A stretch of 53,511 nt of DNA from Thermus arciformis. Lineage in GTDB: Bacteria > Deinococcota > Deinococci > Deinococcales > Thermaceae. The notes beneath the pieces are model-generated. The model saw only the letters and a list, made by a program, of their open reading frames with translations, was not told where the DNA came from and did no database searches. Position 1 is the stretch's first letter. Each line of letters begins with the position of its first letter. Below are positions 46,267 to 53,511 of the stretch, one piece after another. The stretch is taken from contig NZ_FNBC01000015.1 of NCBI RefSeq assembly GCF_900102145.1, forward strand, positions 1 through 53,511, given 5' to 3'. A program made the position numbers and the translations under genes.

Positions 46267-47406
46267 ATGGCGGCACGGGTTTTCTTCCTCTTCACCCTGG
46301 GCTATTTCCTCTCCTACTTCTACCGCTCGGCGAACGCGGTCCTCGCCAAGGACCTCTCCCAGGAGCTGGGCCTGGGGCCGGCTGAGCTCGGCTTCATGAC
46401 GAGCCTCTTCTACCTGGCCTTCGCCGCGGTGCAGCTCCCCTTGGGAAGCCTCCTGGACCGCCTTGGCCCCAGGCGGGTCACCCCGGCCCTCCTCCTGGTG
46501 GCCGCCCTGGGGAGCGGGGTCTTCGCCCTGGCACCCAACTTCGCCGTCTTGGCCCTGGGGCGCGCCCTCATCGGGGTGGGGATGGCCGCGGCCCTCATGG
46601 GCTCCCTGAAGGCCTTTAGCCTTTGGTTCCCTAAAAACTACGCCACGGTCTCCACCCTCCTCGTGGGCCTCGGGGCCACGGGGGGGCTCCTGGCGGCCAC
46701 GCCCCTCGCCCTCCTGAAGGAGGCCCTGGGCTGGCGGGGGGTCTTCCTCCTGGGGGCTTTGGTGGTGGTCCTGGTGGCCCTGGCCCTCTACCTGGGGGTG
46801 CGGAACGCCCCGCCCGGGGTGGCCTGGCCCAAAGGGGAAGACCAGGGAGGGCTCGGGCAGGTCTTCCGCAACGGGAGGCTCATACGGGTCGCCTTCTTGG
46901 CCTTCGCCTTCGCCGGGAGTTTCCTCGCCCTCCAGACCCTCTGGGCCGGGGCCTACGCCTACCACCTGGGCCTCGAGGCCCTGGCGGTGGGCAACCTCCT
47001 CTTCCTCTACTCGGGGGGAGCGGTTTTGGGCTTTCTCGTTTCCGGCTACCTGGCGGACCGGCTGGGCACGGCCCGGGTCCTCCTCGCTTCGGCCCTCCTC
47101 TTCGCTCTGGGCCTCCTTCTCCTCCTCCTCAAGGCCCTCGTTCCCGCTTACCTCCTCCTCGGCTTCTTCGGGGCCTTCAACATCCTCACCCTCACCCAGG
47201 CCCGGGAGCTGGTCCCTTCCCACCTGGTGGGCCGGGGCACCACCTTGGTGAACCTCTTCGGCATCGGGGGCACCTTCCTCCTGCAGTGGGGCCTCGGGGT
47301 GGTGGTGGGGGCCTTGGGGTACCCCTGGGCCTTTGGCGGGCTCCTTGGCCTCCTCCTCCTGGCCCTCGGCCTTTACCTGCCCCTGCTTCACAAATCCTCT
47401 GGGTGA
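46267..47406 (+). CDS. MFS transporter
   Basis: A 379-residue protein with twelve predicted TM helices. The N-terminus FTLGYFLSYFYRSANAVLAK and the loop 2-3 signature GSLLDRLGPRRVTPALLL identify the major facilitator superfamily; SGYLADRLGTARVLL is the equivalent loop in the second half. The RSANAVLAKDL start resembles sugar-phosphate or nitrate-type MFS subfamilies but substrate is not fixed. ATG 46267 follows transporter 2 by one base. Its last 19 bases overlap the Fic gene on the other strand. Confidence 0.9.
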   Translation: MAARVFFLFTLGYFLSYFYRSANAVLAKDLSQELGLGPAELGFMTSLFYLAFAAVQLPLGSLLDRLGPRRVTPALLLVAALGSGVFALAPNFAVLALGRALIGVGMAAALMGSLKAFSLWFPKNYATVSTLLVGLGATGGLLAATPLALLKEALGWRGVFLLGALVVVLVALALYLGVRNAPPGVAWPKGEDQGGLGQVFRNGRLIRVAFLAFAFAGSFLALQTLWAGAYAYHLGLEALAVGNLLFLYSGGAVLGFLVSGYLADRLGTARVLLASALLFALGLLLLLLKALVPAYLLLGFFGAFNILTLTQARELVPSHLVGRGTTLVNLFGIGGTFLLQWGLGVVVGALGYPWAFGGLLGLLLLALGLYLPLLHKSSG

Positions 47407-48482
47407 AAGAGAAGCCGCTGGAGGTCTTTCACCCTCTCGGGCCACTCGGGCCTTGGGGGTGGCAGCTTGGGGGGGAGGAGGGGAGGCCGCTCCCGGGTCC
47501 CCAGGAAAAGCCAGGGGTGGGAAAGGAGGCTTCGCTTACCGCCGGGGCGGTAAACCACAAGCCTCCCCCTTTGCTGCCAGACGTAGAGGATCTGCCGATC
47601 CACCCCCAGGGACCGCGCCACCTCATCCAGGGGAAGAAGGTCGGCAAAACGCAGGAGGGCCAAGGCGATGACCTTGTCCAGACGGGCCAAGAGGGCTTCG
47701 CCCAAAAGGAGGGCCAAGGGCCGCCACTCCCCCTGGTCCAGGGCCTCCACCAGGGCGTTGGGTTCGGGTGGAGGAAAGCCATGGTGCAACCCCCGGTCCG
47801 CCTGCTCCAAGGCAAGGTAATAGCGCCTGCGGTCCTCCTCCTCTAGGCCCTTGACCACCAGGGGGGGAAGACCGGAGCGTATGGCCACGTAGTTGAGAAG
47901 AATCCTCCCCACGCGGCCGTTGCCGTCCCGGTAGGGGTGGATGGCCTCAAAGAGGGTGTGGACCTTGGCCAGGGCTTCCAGAACCTCGCCCCTTTTCAGG
48001 AGGAGGGGAACCGCTCGGACAAAGGCCCTGAGGTACTCCCCGGCTTCCAGAGGGGGCCTCACCTTGGCCCCTTGGATTCGGCGCTCCACCCCATCGGCGG
48101 GCCTGCCCCGCTCCGCCTCTTGGGGGGTTTCGCGGAAAAGCTGGCCGTGGATGTTGTTCACGAAGGCCACGTCCAGATGCCAAGCCTCCTCTTGGAGGTC
48201 CTGCAAAGCTTGCTCGTAGACAAACTGGGCCGTGCGAAAGTAGTTGAGGACCTCCGCCGCCCCCTTGCGTCCCCTAAGCACCTCCCGTAGCTCCCGCTCC
48301 GTGGTGAAGTAGCCCTCTATGGCCAAGGAGTTGCGGGTGTCCTCCTGAAGCATGTAGAGCCACTCCTCGTTGGCCACTTGGATCAAGCGGAGGTCCATTC
48401 CCCCAAGGCGGCGGAGGAGGGCCGAGCGCTCCTCCAGGGCGCGGCGCATTTTGTTATACGCCACATGAGGCTCGTGCGCCAT
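47388..48482 (-). CDS. Fic family protein with N-terminal inhibitory motif and C-terminal HTH
   Basis: A 364-residue predicted nucleotidyl- (AMP-) transferase. The core motif HPYRDGNGRVGR begins at His183 with all catalytic and ATP-contact residues. An upstream class II autoinhibitory motif reads SLAIEG (Ser52, Glu56, Gly57), so it regulates itself without a separate antitoxin. The C-terminal part (LPLDEVARSLGVDRQILYVW, then VVYRPGGKR) is an excisionase/MerR-like winged HTH, suggesting DNA binding. ATG 48482 has TATCAT eight bases upstream; an internal ATG at codon 12 is an alternative. Base use is slightly AT-richer than neighbours. It probably stands alone. Confidence 0.9.
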   Translation of the reverse strand: MAHEPHVAYNKMRRALEERSALLRRLGGMDLRLIQVANEEWLYMLQEDTRNSLAIEGYFTTERELREVLRGRKGAAEVLNYFRTAQFVYEQALQDLQEEAWHLDVAFVNNIHGQLFRETPQEAERGRPADGVERRIQGAKVRPPLEAGEYLRAFVRAVPLLLKRGEVLEALAKVHTLFEAIHPYRDGNGRVGRILLNYVAIRSGLPPLVVKGLEEEDRRRYYLALEQADRGLHHGFPPPEPNALVEALDQGEWRPLALLLGEALLARLDKVIALALLRFADLLPLDEVARSLGVDRQILYVWQQRGRLVVYRPGGKRSLLSHPWLFLGTRERPPLLPPKLPPPRPEWPERVKDLQRLLFHPEDL

Positions 48483-48490
48483 CTGGCCCC

Positions 48491-48562
48491 ATGATAAGGC
48501 CGTTTTCGCCCCTGCTCACTAAACCCCTATTTTGGGCGGAACTAACAGCGCCGTGATAAACT
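48491..48562. promoter_or_regulatory. Divergent leaderless promoters of the Fic gene and comM
   Basis: TATCAT on minus (48491-48496) ends eight bases before the Fic ATG. TAAACT on plus (48557-48562) ends six bases before the comM ATG at 48569. The 60 bases between are relatively AT-rich (TATTTTGGG near 48529). Confidence 0.6.
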
Positions 48563-48568
48563 CTCTCC

Positions 48569-50053
48569 ATGCTGGCCCAGGTGCGAAGCTACGCCCTCTT
48601 CGGTCTGGACGCGGTTCCCGTCACCGTGGAGGTGGACGTTAGCCCCGGGCTTCCCAGCTACGCCCTGGTGGGCCTGCCCGACAAGGCGGTGGAGGAAAGC
48701 CGGGAGAGGGTGCGGGCCGCCCTGAAGAACGCGGGCTTCCCCTACCCCCAGGCCCGGGTGGTGGTGAACCTGGCCCCGGCGGAGCTCAAGAAGGAAGGGA
48801 GCCAGTTTGACCTGCCCATCGCCCTGGGCCTCCTGGCCGCGCAAGGGGTGGTGCCCCTCGAGGCCCTCTCCCCCTTCGCCCTCGCCGGGGAGCTCGGCCT
48901 GGACGGGAGCCTGAGGCCCATCCCGGGAGCGGTGAACCTGGCCCTGGGGGCCCTGGCCGAGGGGAAAAAGCTCCTCCTCCCCCTGGAAAGCGCCAAAGAG
49001 GCGGCCTTGGTGGAGGGGGTGGAGGTGTACGGGGTGGGGCACCTGGAGGAGGCGGTGGCCTTCTTCGAGGGGGAAGCCCCCCTGGAAAGGGCCCGTCCCG
49101 AGGACCCCTTGGAGGCCTTGGAGGTCCTGGACCTCCGGGACGTGAAGGGCCAGGCCAAGGCCAAGCGGGCCCTGGAGATCGCCGCCACGGGCTACCACCA
49201 CCTCCTCATGGTGGGAAGCCCGGGCTCGGGCAAGACCATGCTGGCGAGGCGGCTTCCCTTCCTCCTCCCGCCCCTCTCTCGGGAAGCCGCCCTGGAGGTG
49301 ACCCGGATCCACTCCGCGGCGGGCCAGCCCGTGCGGGGCCTCCTCAAGACCCCGCCCTTCCGCGCCCCGCACCACACGGTGAGCTACGCCGGGCTCATCG
49401 GGGGCGGGGCCATCCCCAAGCCGGGAGAGGTCTCCTTGGCCCACCGAGGGGTGCTCTTTCTGGACGAGTTTCCGGAGTTCTCCCGGGAGGCCCTCGAGGC
49501 CCTCCGCCAGCCCCTGGAGGACGGGGTGGTGACCATCGCCCGGGCCCGGGCGAGCCTCACCTTCCCCGCCCGCTTCCTCCTGGTGGCGGCCATGAACCCC
49601 TGCCCCTGCGGCTGGTACGGGGACCCGGAAAGGCCCTGCGCCTGCAGTCCCGCAAGCCGCCAGCGCTACGTGGGCAAGATCTCCGGGCCCCTCCTGGACC
49701 GGTTTGACCTGGTGGTGGAGGTGCCCCGCCTCACGCCCCAAGAGCTCGCCCACGCCCCGGAAGGGGAGGGCACGGAGGCGGTGCGGGAAAGGGTCTTGAG
49801 GGCCCGGGAGAGGATGCTAAAGCGCCAGGGCCGCCCCAACGGGGAGCTTTCCGGAAAGGCCCTAAGGGAACACGTCCGCCTCACCCCGGGGGCCGAGGCC
49901 CTCCTCTTGGCGGCGGCCAAGAAGATGCTCCTCTCCGCCCGCTCCTTTGACCGCCTCCTCCGTGTGGCCCGCACCGTGGCCGACCTCCAGGGTGCGGAGA
50001 GGGTGGAGGAGGCCCACGTGGCCGAGGCCCTGGCCTACCGCAAGGCCCTTTAG
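48569..50053 (+). CDS. comM: YifB/ComM-type magnesium chelatase-like AAA+ ATPase
   Basis: A 494-residue protein. The N-terminal Lon-like fold ([40 protein letters not shown]) precedes the AAA+ domain with Walker A GSPGSGKT (about 216-223) and Walker [12 protein letters not shown], plus [17 protein letters not shown] Cys cluster ([18 protein letters not shown]) and the C-terminal domain follow. Homologues are hexameric branch-migration helicases that aid integration of DNA in natural transformation, relevant to Thermus, which is naturally competent. Start is leaderless after TAAACT. It ends four bases into mgsA on the other strand. Confidence 0.93.
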   Translation: MLAQVRSYALFGLDAVPVTVEVDVSPGLPSYALVGLPDKAVEESRERVRAALKNAGFPYPQARVVVNLAPAELKKEGSQFDLPIALGLLAAQGVVPLEALSPFALAGELGLDGSLRPIPGAVNLALGALAEGKKLLLPLESAKEAALVEGVEVYGVGHLEEAVAFFEGEAPLERARPEDPLEALEVLDLRDVKGQAKAKRALEIAATGYHHLLMVGSPGSGKTMLARRLPFLLPPLSREAALEVTRIHSAAGQPVRGLLKTPPFRAPHHTVSYAGLIGGGAIPKPGEVSLAHRGVLFLDEFPEFSREALEALRQPLEDGVVTIARARASLTFPARFLLVAAMNPCPCGWYGDPERPCACSPASRQRYVGKISGPLLDRFDLVVEVPRLTPQELAHAPEGEGTEAVRERVLRARERMLKRQGRPNGELSGKALREHVRLTPGAEALLLAAAKKMLLSARSFDRLLRVARTVADLQGAERVEEAHVAEALAYRKAL

Positions 50054-50424
50054 GAGAGGCTCCTGAGCCAGGGGACCAGGGCCTCGGCCCCTTGGGGGTT
50101 GGTCACCAGGGGCACCCCGTGCACGTTGCAGACCCGCATCAGGGCCTGGACGTCGGGCTCGTGGGGCTTGGGGGTGAGGGGGTCTTGGAAGAAGATCACC
50201 GCCAGCACCCGGCCCTCGGCCACCCTGGCCCCGATCTGCTGGTCCCCCCCCAAGGGCCCCGAGAGCACCCGCTCCACGGGAAGCCCCGTGGCCTCGGCGA
50301 TGCGCTTCCCCGTGGTGCCCGTGGCGAGGAGGGGAAAGCGGGCAAGAAGCTCCCGGTGCCTTTGGCAGAAGGCCACCATCTCCTCCTTCTTGGCGTCGTG
50401 GGCGATGAGGGCCAGAAACCTCAT
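50050..50424 (-). CDS. mgsA: Methylglyoxal synthase
   Basis: A 124-residue enzyme that converts dihydroxyacetone phosphate to methylglyoxal plus phosphate. Motifs: [17 protein letters not shown], phosphate-binding [10 protein letters not shown], catalytic loop [17 protein letters not shown] and [20 protein letters not shown] with His and Asp. ATG 50424 ([10 protein letters not shown]) is supported by TACAAT six bases upstream, so leaderless. The related Thermus enzyme I remember has a longer C-terminal tail (GYQT...), missing here. The 3' end overlaps comM by four bases. Confidence 0.94.
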   Translation of the reverse strand: MRFLALIAHDAKKEEMVAFCQRHRELLARFPLLATGTTGKRIAEATGLPVERVLSGPLGGDQQIGARVAEGRVLAVIFFQDPLTPKPHEPDVQALMRVCNVHGVPLVTNPQGAEALVPWLRSLS

Positions 50425-50430
50425 GGGGGC

Positions 50431-50440
50431 ATTGTAAGCT
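50431..50440. promoter_or_regulatory. Overlapping divergent -10 elements of mgsA and the M42 peptidase
   Basis: TACAAT on minus (50431-50436) is six bases from the mgsA ATG. TAAGCT on plus (50435-50440) is six bases from the peptidase ATG at 50447. The two hexamers share two base pairs, so polymerase cannot open both at once. Confidence 0.7.
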
Positions 50441-50446
50441 TGGGGC

Positions 50447-51478
50447 ATGGACTACGCGCCCAACCTGGACTTCCTGGAAAGGCTCCTCCTCGCCGTGGGG
50501 CCCTCGGGCTTTGAGGAGGAGGCGGCCCAGGCCTTCTTGGAGGAGGCCCGCACCTTCGCCGAGGCCGAGCGGGACCGGCACGGCAACGTCTACGCCCGCA
50601 TCCACCCCGGGGGGAGGCCCAAGGTCCTCCTCCTGGGGCACCTGGACGAGATCGGGGTCATCGTGAGCCACGTGGAGGAAAAGGGCTTCCTGCGCCTGAA
50701 GCCCCTCGGGGGCTGGGACCCCCAGGTGCTGGTGGGCCAGCGGCTGCGGTTTTTGGGCAAGCGGGGGCACGTGCTGGGGGTGGTGGGGCGGAAGGCCATC
50801 CACGTGCTGAAGGAGGAGGAAAGGAGGAAGGCGGTGGAGCTTTCCGAGCTTTTCGCCGACATCGGGGCGAGGAGCCGGGAGGAGGCCCTGGAGCACCTCG
50901 AGGTGGGGGCGGTGGGGGTCTTGGACCAGGCCCCCCAGTGGCTCCTGGGGGAGAGGCTGGTGTCCAAGGCCCTGGACAACCGCCTGGGGGCCTTCGTGGT
51001 CCTCGAGGCCCTGCGCCTCCTGAAGGGGAAGACCCCCGCCGAGGTGGTGGCGGTGGGCACCGTGCAGGAGGAGATCGGGGCCTACGGGGCCAGGACCGCC
51101 GCCTTCCGGGAGAACCCGGACCTGGCGGTGGTGGTGGACGTGCACCACGACAGCGCCACCCCGGGCATGGAGAAGGCCCAGGTGGGGGAGGCGGAGCTTG
51201 GCCGGGGGGTGGTCCTGGACATCGGCCCCTTCGTGGACAAGGAGGTCTTCCGGGCCCTGAGGCGGGCGGCGGAGCGGGAGGGCCTCCCCTACGTCCTCCA
51301 CGCCCACGGCCGCTGGTCGGGCACCGACGCCGACGAGGTGGCCAAGGTGCGGGAGGGCATCCCCACGGGGATCGTCTCCATCCCCCTGCGCTACATGCAC
51401 TCCCCGGTGGAGATGGTGGACCTGGGGGACGTGGAGCGGGCCGTGCGCCTCCTCGCCGCCTTCGTGGAGGGGGTGTAG
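50447..51478 (+). CDS. M42-family dinuclear-metal aminopeptidase
   Basis: A 343-residue cytosolic tetrahedral aminopeptidase-like enzyme. Metal and catalytic residues are visible in order: [14 protein letters not shown] (first His and Asp), [12 protein letters not shown] (bridging Asp), [15 protein letters not shown] (Glu pair), [13 protein letters not shown] (Asp) and [14 protein letters not shown] (last His). A PDZ-like insertion lies about 60-155. Family members were often annotated as endoglucanases, which is not supported. Start is leaderless after TAAGCT. The MazG-like gene follows after two bases. Confidence 0.92.
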   Translation: MDYAPNLDFLERLLLAVGPSGFEEEAAQAFLEEARTFAEAERDRHGNVYARIHPGGRPKVLLLGHLDEIGVIVSHVEEKGFLRLKPLGGWDPQVLVGQRLRFLGKRGHVLGVVGRKAIHVLKEEERRKAVELSELFADIGARSREEALEHLEVGAVGVLDQAPQWLLGERLVSKALDNRLGAFVVLEALRLLKGKTPAEVVAVGTVQEEIGAYGARTAAFRENPDLAVVVDVHHDSATPGMEKAQVGEAELGRGVVLDIGPFVDKEVFRALRRAAEREGLPYVLHAHGRWSGTDADEVAKVREGIPTGIVSIPLRYMHSPVEMVDLGDVERAVRLLAAFVEGV

Positions 51479-51480
51479 TC

Positions 51481-51801
51481 GTGGCCCTCACCTTCAAGGA
51501 GGCCCAAGAGCGGGTGGACGCCTGGATTTCCTCCTTCCAGGAGGGCTACTTCCCTCCCCTCCTCATGCTCGCCCGCCTCACGGAGGAGCTCGGGGAGGTG
51601 GCCCGGGTCCTGGCCCACCGCCACGGCAAGAAGCCGAAGCCCGGGGAGGAGGAGGGGGACCTGGCCATGGAGCTCGCCGACCTCCTCTTCGTCCTCATCT
51701 CCCTGGCCAACCGGGAGGGGATTGACCTGGAGGAGGCCTTCCTCAAGGCCATGGAGAAGTACCGCTTGCGGGATAGCGGGCGCTGGACCAGGAAAGGATG
51801 A
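51481..51801 (+). CDS. MazG-like NTP pyrophosphohydrolase
   Basis: A 106-residue all-alpha protein. The metal-binding EExxE...ExxD pattern reads RLTEELGEVARVLAHRHGKK and GDLAMELADLLFVLISLANR. GTG 51481 gives MALTFKEAQERVDAWI, starting two bases after the M42 stop. Single-domain MazG-like enzymes hydrolyse (d)NTPs to monophosphate and pyrophosphate, usually for house-cleaning. Its stop overlaps the next gene start as ATGA. Confidence 0.88.
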   Translation: MALTFKEAQERVDAWISSFQEGYFPPLLMLARLTEELGEVARVLAHRHGKKPKPGEEEGDLAMELADLLFVLISLANREGIDLEEAFLKAMEKYRLRDSGRWTRKG

Positions 51802-52382
51802 GGCCCGTTCCGGTCCTCCACGTGGGCTACCGCTCCACCAACTACTGGCTGGTGGGCCACGGGGAAAACCGCCTTCTTGTGGACCTAGGCTGGCCCGGGA
51901 CCCTAGGGGCCTTGCGGGTAGCCCTGCGCCGGGCCGGGGTCTCTCTGGAAGCCGTTCGCTACGGCATGGCCACGCACTACCATGTTGACCACGCAGGCCT
52001 GGCCCAGGAGCTCAAGAAATTTGGCATGACCCTCCTGGTCATGGAAACCCAAGTAGAAGCCATACCCTTAATGAAGCGCTTTACCAAACCCTGGGACCGC
52101 TACCGAGAAATCCGCGCGGAAGGAAACCAGGTCCTGGGCTTTGGGGAAAGCCGGGCCTTCCTGGAGGCCTTGGGCATTCCCGGGGAAATCCTCCCCACCC
52201 CCGGGCACACGGAGCACTGCGTGAGCCTTCTTCTGGACGATGGCCGGGCCTTTACCGGGGACCTGCCCCCAGAAGAGGCCGCCTGGGATAACCCCGTTGC
52301 GCTTCAAAGCTGGAGCCTCCTACGCGCCCGGGGAGCAAGGTGGGTGTACCCCGGGCACGGCCCCGTTAGGCCTTTAGAATAG
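51798..52382 (+). CDS. Metallo-beta-lactamase fold hydrolase
   Basis: A 194-residue MBL-fold protein. Metal motif THYHVDHAG supplies His60, His62, Asp64 and His65; later ligands are in PTPGHTEHCVSLLLDD, FTGDLPPEE and YPGHGPVR. The substrate is not evident; glyoxalase-II-like or RNase-like small hydrolases are options. Codons in the second half (for example around 52000-52130) are AT-richer than the preceding genes, hinting at a different history although it is coupled to mazG by ATGA. Confidence 0.88.
   Translation: MRPVPVLHVGYRSTNYWLVGHGENRLLVDLGWPGTLGALRVALRRAGVSLEAVRYGMATHYHVDHAGLAQELKKFGMTLLVMETQVEAIPLMKRFTKPWDRYREIRAEGNQVLGFGESRAFLEALGIPGEILPTPGHTEHCVSLLLDDGRAFTGDLPPEEAAWDNPVALQSWSLLRARGARWVYPGHGPVRPLE
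52375..52380 (+). promoter_or_regulatory. -10 element upstream of the short ORF and cut MFS gene
   Basis: TAGAAT ends six bases before ATG 52387, the same spacing as other leaderless starts in this window. It lies inside the final codons of the MBL-fold gene. Confidence 0.5.
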
Positions 52383-52386
52383 GCCC

Positions 52387-52461
52387 ATGGAAAAGGTCCT
52401 CCTCGAGGCCCCGAAGGCGGCCCAGGGCGTAGGGCGGTGGAGGCTTCCCCATGGGCGCTAG
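52387..52461 (+). CDS. 24-codon leaderless upstream ORF overlapping the MFS start
   Basis: MEKVLLEAPKAAQGVGRWRL plus PHGR, ending at TAG 52459-52461, eight bases beyond the ATG of the MFS frame at 52451. The start lies six bases after TAGAAT, so it should be translated from the 5' end of the message. The overlap with the MFS start would couple or compete with its translation. There is no recognisable domain. It may be chance, since the MFS gene has its own GGTGGAGG site. Confidence 0.4.
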   Translation: MEKVLLEAPKAAQGVGRWRLPHGR

Positions 52462-52630
52462 GGGGCTTCTTTTAGCCCTGGGCCCGGCTGCAGCCTTGGG
52501 CCTCGGCCGCTTCGCCTACGCCCTGGTTCTTCCCCTCATGCAAACCGCCTGGGGGCTTTCCTACGCGGAGGCGGGCCTCTTGGGGAGCGCCAACACCCTA
52601 GGCTACCTGGTCAACCAAAGTGCACATTAG
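52451..52630 (+). pseudogene. YbfB/YjiJ-like MFS transporter, truncated by an insertion
   Basis: ATG 52451 (SD GGTGGAGG) opens MGARGLLLALGPAAALGLGR, then FAYALVLPLMQTAWGLSYAE and AGLLGSANTLGYL, the first TM helix and loop of YbfB-type MFS proteins, which normally run to about 390 residues. Homology stops at residue 53 (52609); the frame then runs VNQSAH into the adjacent insertion and stops at 52628-52630. Only the first TM segment or so remains, so the gene is inactive. The rest of the gene may lie beyond the insertion, outside the window. Confidence 0.8.
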
Positions 52631-53511
52631 CGCACCCCGGCCCTCCACCAGGAGGAGGACCTAAGCTTCCTTTCCACCCCTCCCACGCTCCCCGGTGAAG
52701 GAGGGCCTTCAACGGGGAGAGGTCACGCGGCACCGCGTTCCTGAGGAGGGGAAGGAAAGTGCCTACCCTCAGGACCCTCCAGGCGTTCCCTCCAGGACGG
52801 TTCCTTCCCTCGGTAAACCCGTCCTGGCCACCTAGCGAGCCCTGAAGGCTTGAAAGCAAGGCCAAGTGGCGCTTCGCCCTCCCGATCTCCCGGGAAAGCC
52901 TGCGCCTCAGGTAAGGGTTGCGCTCCTGCGCTTTTTTGGCCCGGAGTTCCTGCACCTTGGAGGCGTAGAAGCCCTGGACGTGACCCCTGAAGCGTTCGTC
53001 CCGGAGAAGCCTCTCGTACCCCCTGGGAAGCTTCTCCCTGAACCCCAAGGCCCTCCTCCCGATGACGTAAGCGGCGGCCACGTCCTTGGAGAGGGAAAGC
53101 TGGGGGGCGTACTTCAGCATCCCGATGGTGGAGGTGTCCTGCGGGTTGACCTCCACAACCTGGATGCCCTTCCTCCTGGCTAGGGAGTGGACCTTTCTGA
53201 GCAGAGAGGCGTAAGCGAAGCGGTGCTGCTTCCCGCGGAAAGCCCTCCCCGAGCCGTCACCCCTCCTGGACTTCCTGAGGTGCTTTAGGCGCTCGGTGGC
53301 GATGACCACTCCGTGTTCCTCCGCCAGGGAGATGACCTGGTGGGCGATCTTCCAAAGAACGAGTTCCTTGGCTCCCTTGTTCTTCGCCCGATCCACTTCC
53401 TCAAGGGAGAGGGTGAGGTGGCGCCTCAGGTTCCCGTCAGGGGCGACGAGGGCCAAGGCCAGGTGGTAGGGGTCCGAGTTCACGTCCAGGGCGAGGACCC
53501 CGTTCTCCTTC
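52605..53511. mobile_element. Insertion carrying the tnpB-related gene; one end near 52610
   Basis: The MFS reading frame loses homology at 52609-52610, which marks one end of the insertion within a few bases. GTGC / GCAC (52620-52635) could form a small subterminal hairpin as in IS200/IS605 elements. The other end is outside the window. No tnpA (Y1 transposase) is visible. Confidence 0.6.
52611..53511 (-). CDS. IS200/IS605-type TnpB-related protein (partial, runs off the right edge)
   Basis: The frame is open to the window end, so the N-terminus is missing. Visible are a RuvC-I aspartate in NGVLALDVNSDPYHLALALV, the RuvC-II glutamate in GVVIATERLKHLR, RKGIQVVEVNPQDTSTIGML and a RuvC-III aspartate in SLSKDVAAAYVIGRRALGF. 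In canonical TnpB a CxxC...CxxC zinc finger sits between the second and third parts; here the stretch (STIGMLKYAPQLSLSK) has no cysteines. A tail of about 140 residues follows RuvC-III. It matches the TnpB-related accessory proteins common in thermophiles. The stop (52611-52613) lies at the junction with the cut MFS gene. Confidence 0.82.
   Translation of the reverse strand, partial: KENGVLALDVNSDPYHLALALVAPDGNLRRHLTLSLEEVDRAKNKGAKELVLWKIAHQVISLAEEHGVVIATERLKHLRKSRRGDGSGRAFRGKQHRFAYASLLRKVHSLARRKGIQVVEVNPQDTSTIGMLKYAPQLSLSKDVAAAYVIGRRALGFREKLPRGYERLLRDERFRGHVQGFYASKVQELRAKKAQERNPYLRRRLSREIGRAKRHLALLSSLQGSLGGQDGFTEGRNRPGGNAWRVLRVGTFLPLLRNAVPRDLSPLKALLHRGAWEGWKGSLGPPPGGGPGCANVHFG

Noticed and set aside
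50447-51478. Annotation of the M42 protein as an endoglucanase/cellulase
   Set aside because: All dinuclear-metal peptidase ligands are present and no glycoside hydrolase motif is visible.

Overview
The window is about 53.5 kb of very GC-rich DNA with strong third-position G/C, tightly packed genes, 4-base start/stop overlaps and many apparently leaderless starts. Several products (branched-chain 2-oxoacid dehydrogenase E1 alpha/beta, the 2-oxoacid dehydrogenase E3 subunits, HemQ, 3-hydroxyisobutyrate dehydrogenase, S6/S18, SSB with two OB folds, the YjbQ-linked methyltransferase) match, from memory, Thermus thermophilus proteins almost residue for residue, others with clear divergence. I read it as chromosome of T. 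thermophilus or a very close Thermus species. This is recollection of families, not a database search.

Layout. 1-4.4 kb: a transposase fragment cut by the left edge, then a clear sigma-A type promoter, a 21-codon leader ORF, and two lipoprotein genes (an Ig/CarboxypepD/Fn3-type surface lipoprotein and a subtilase with a C-terminal PPC domain). 4.5-9.7 kb: the 2-oxoglutarate dehydrogenase operon sucA-sucB-lpd, on minus. 9.8-13 kb: a PaaG-type enoyl-CoA isomerase overlapping ruvA, then a convergent OmpR/HK two-component pair. 13.1-16.2 kb: apbE, a Tat-exported DUF2271 protein and a PepSY-type membrane protein (a probable flavin/heme extracytoplasmic redox module), facing a chlorite-dismutase-like paralogue and hemQ. 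16.3-25.5 kb: mscS, a 750-residue coiled-coil protein, the (p)ppGpp enzyme rel, yjbQ, a methyltransferase, a nucleotidyltransferase, birA and DUF2203. 25.4-31.6 kb: a minimal metalloprotease with rlmH, then the branched-chain 2-oxoacid dehydrogenase operon, which carries a hicB-hicA toxin-antitoxin pair between E1 beta and E2. 31.6-37.3 kb: azlD-azlC with an unusual XRE/cupin/methyltransferase fusion, then 3-hydroxyisobutyrate dehydrogenase, DUF3054, lipA and lipB. 37.4-41.6 kb: an SDR, a lactate-oxidase-like flavoprotein, rpsF-ssb-rpsR-rplI and tRNA-Asn. 41.7-47.4 kb: three-subunit transhydrogenase pnt, two EamA transporters and an MFS transporter. 47.4-52.4 kb: a Fic protein, comM, mgsA, an M42 peptidase, a MazG-like protein and an MBL-fold protein. 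The right edge is an MFS gene cut after about 53 codons by an insertion encoding a TnpB-related protein that runs off the window.

How it fits together. The middle third is thematically coherent: two lipoylated 2-oxoacid dehydrogenase complexes, the lipoate synthesis and attachment enzymes, branched-chain amino-acid export and valine catabolism. The most eye-catching architecture is the predicted regulator at 32.5-34.2 kb. It joins HTH, cupin-like, middle and methyltransferase regions in one polypeptide, is coupled to azlCD by a 4-base overlap, and has a perfect 14-bp palindrome filling the -35/-10 spacer of its own leaderless promoter. A second recurring theme is a -10 element 6-8 bases before the start codon, found at about sixteen genes. 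There is no CRISPR array, no rRNA and no prophage. I see no single large undescribed system; the best candidates for new biology are the regulator fusion, the Cld-like paralogue beside the flavin/PepSY module, the two short leader ORFs and the zinc-finger-less TnpB relative. No gene-free stretch exceeds 300 bases; the longest (34279-34487) is described in its own entries.
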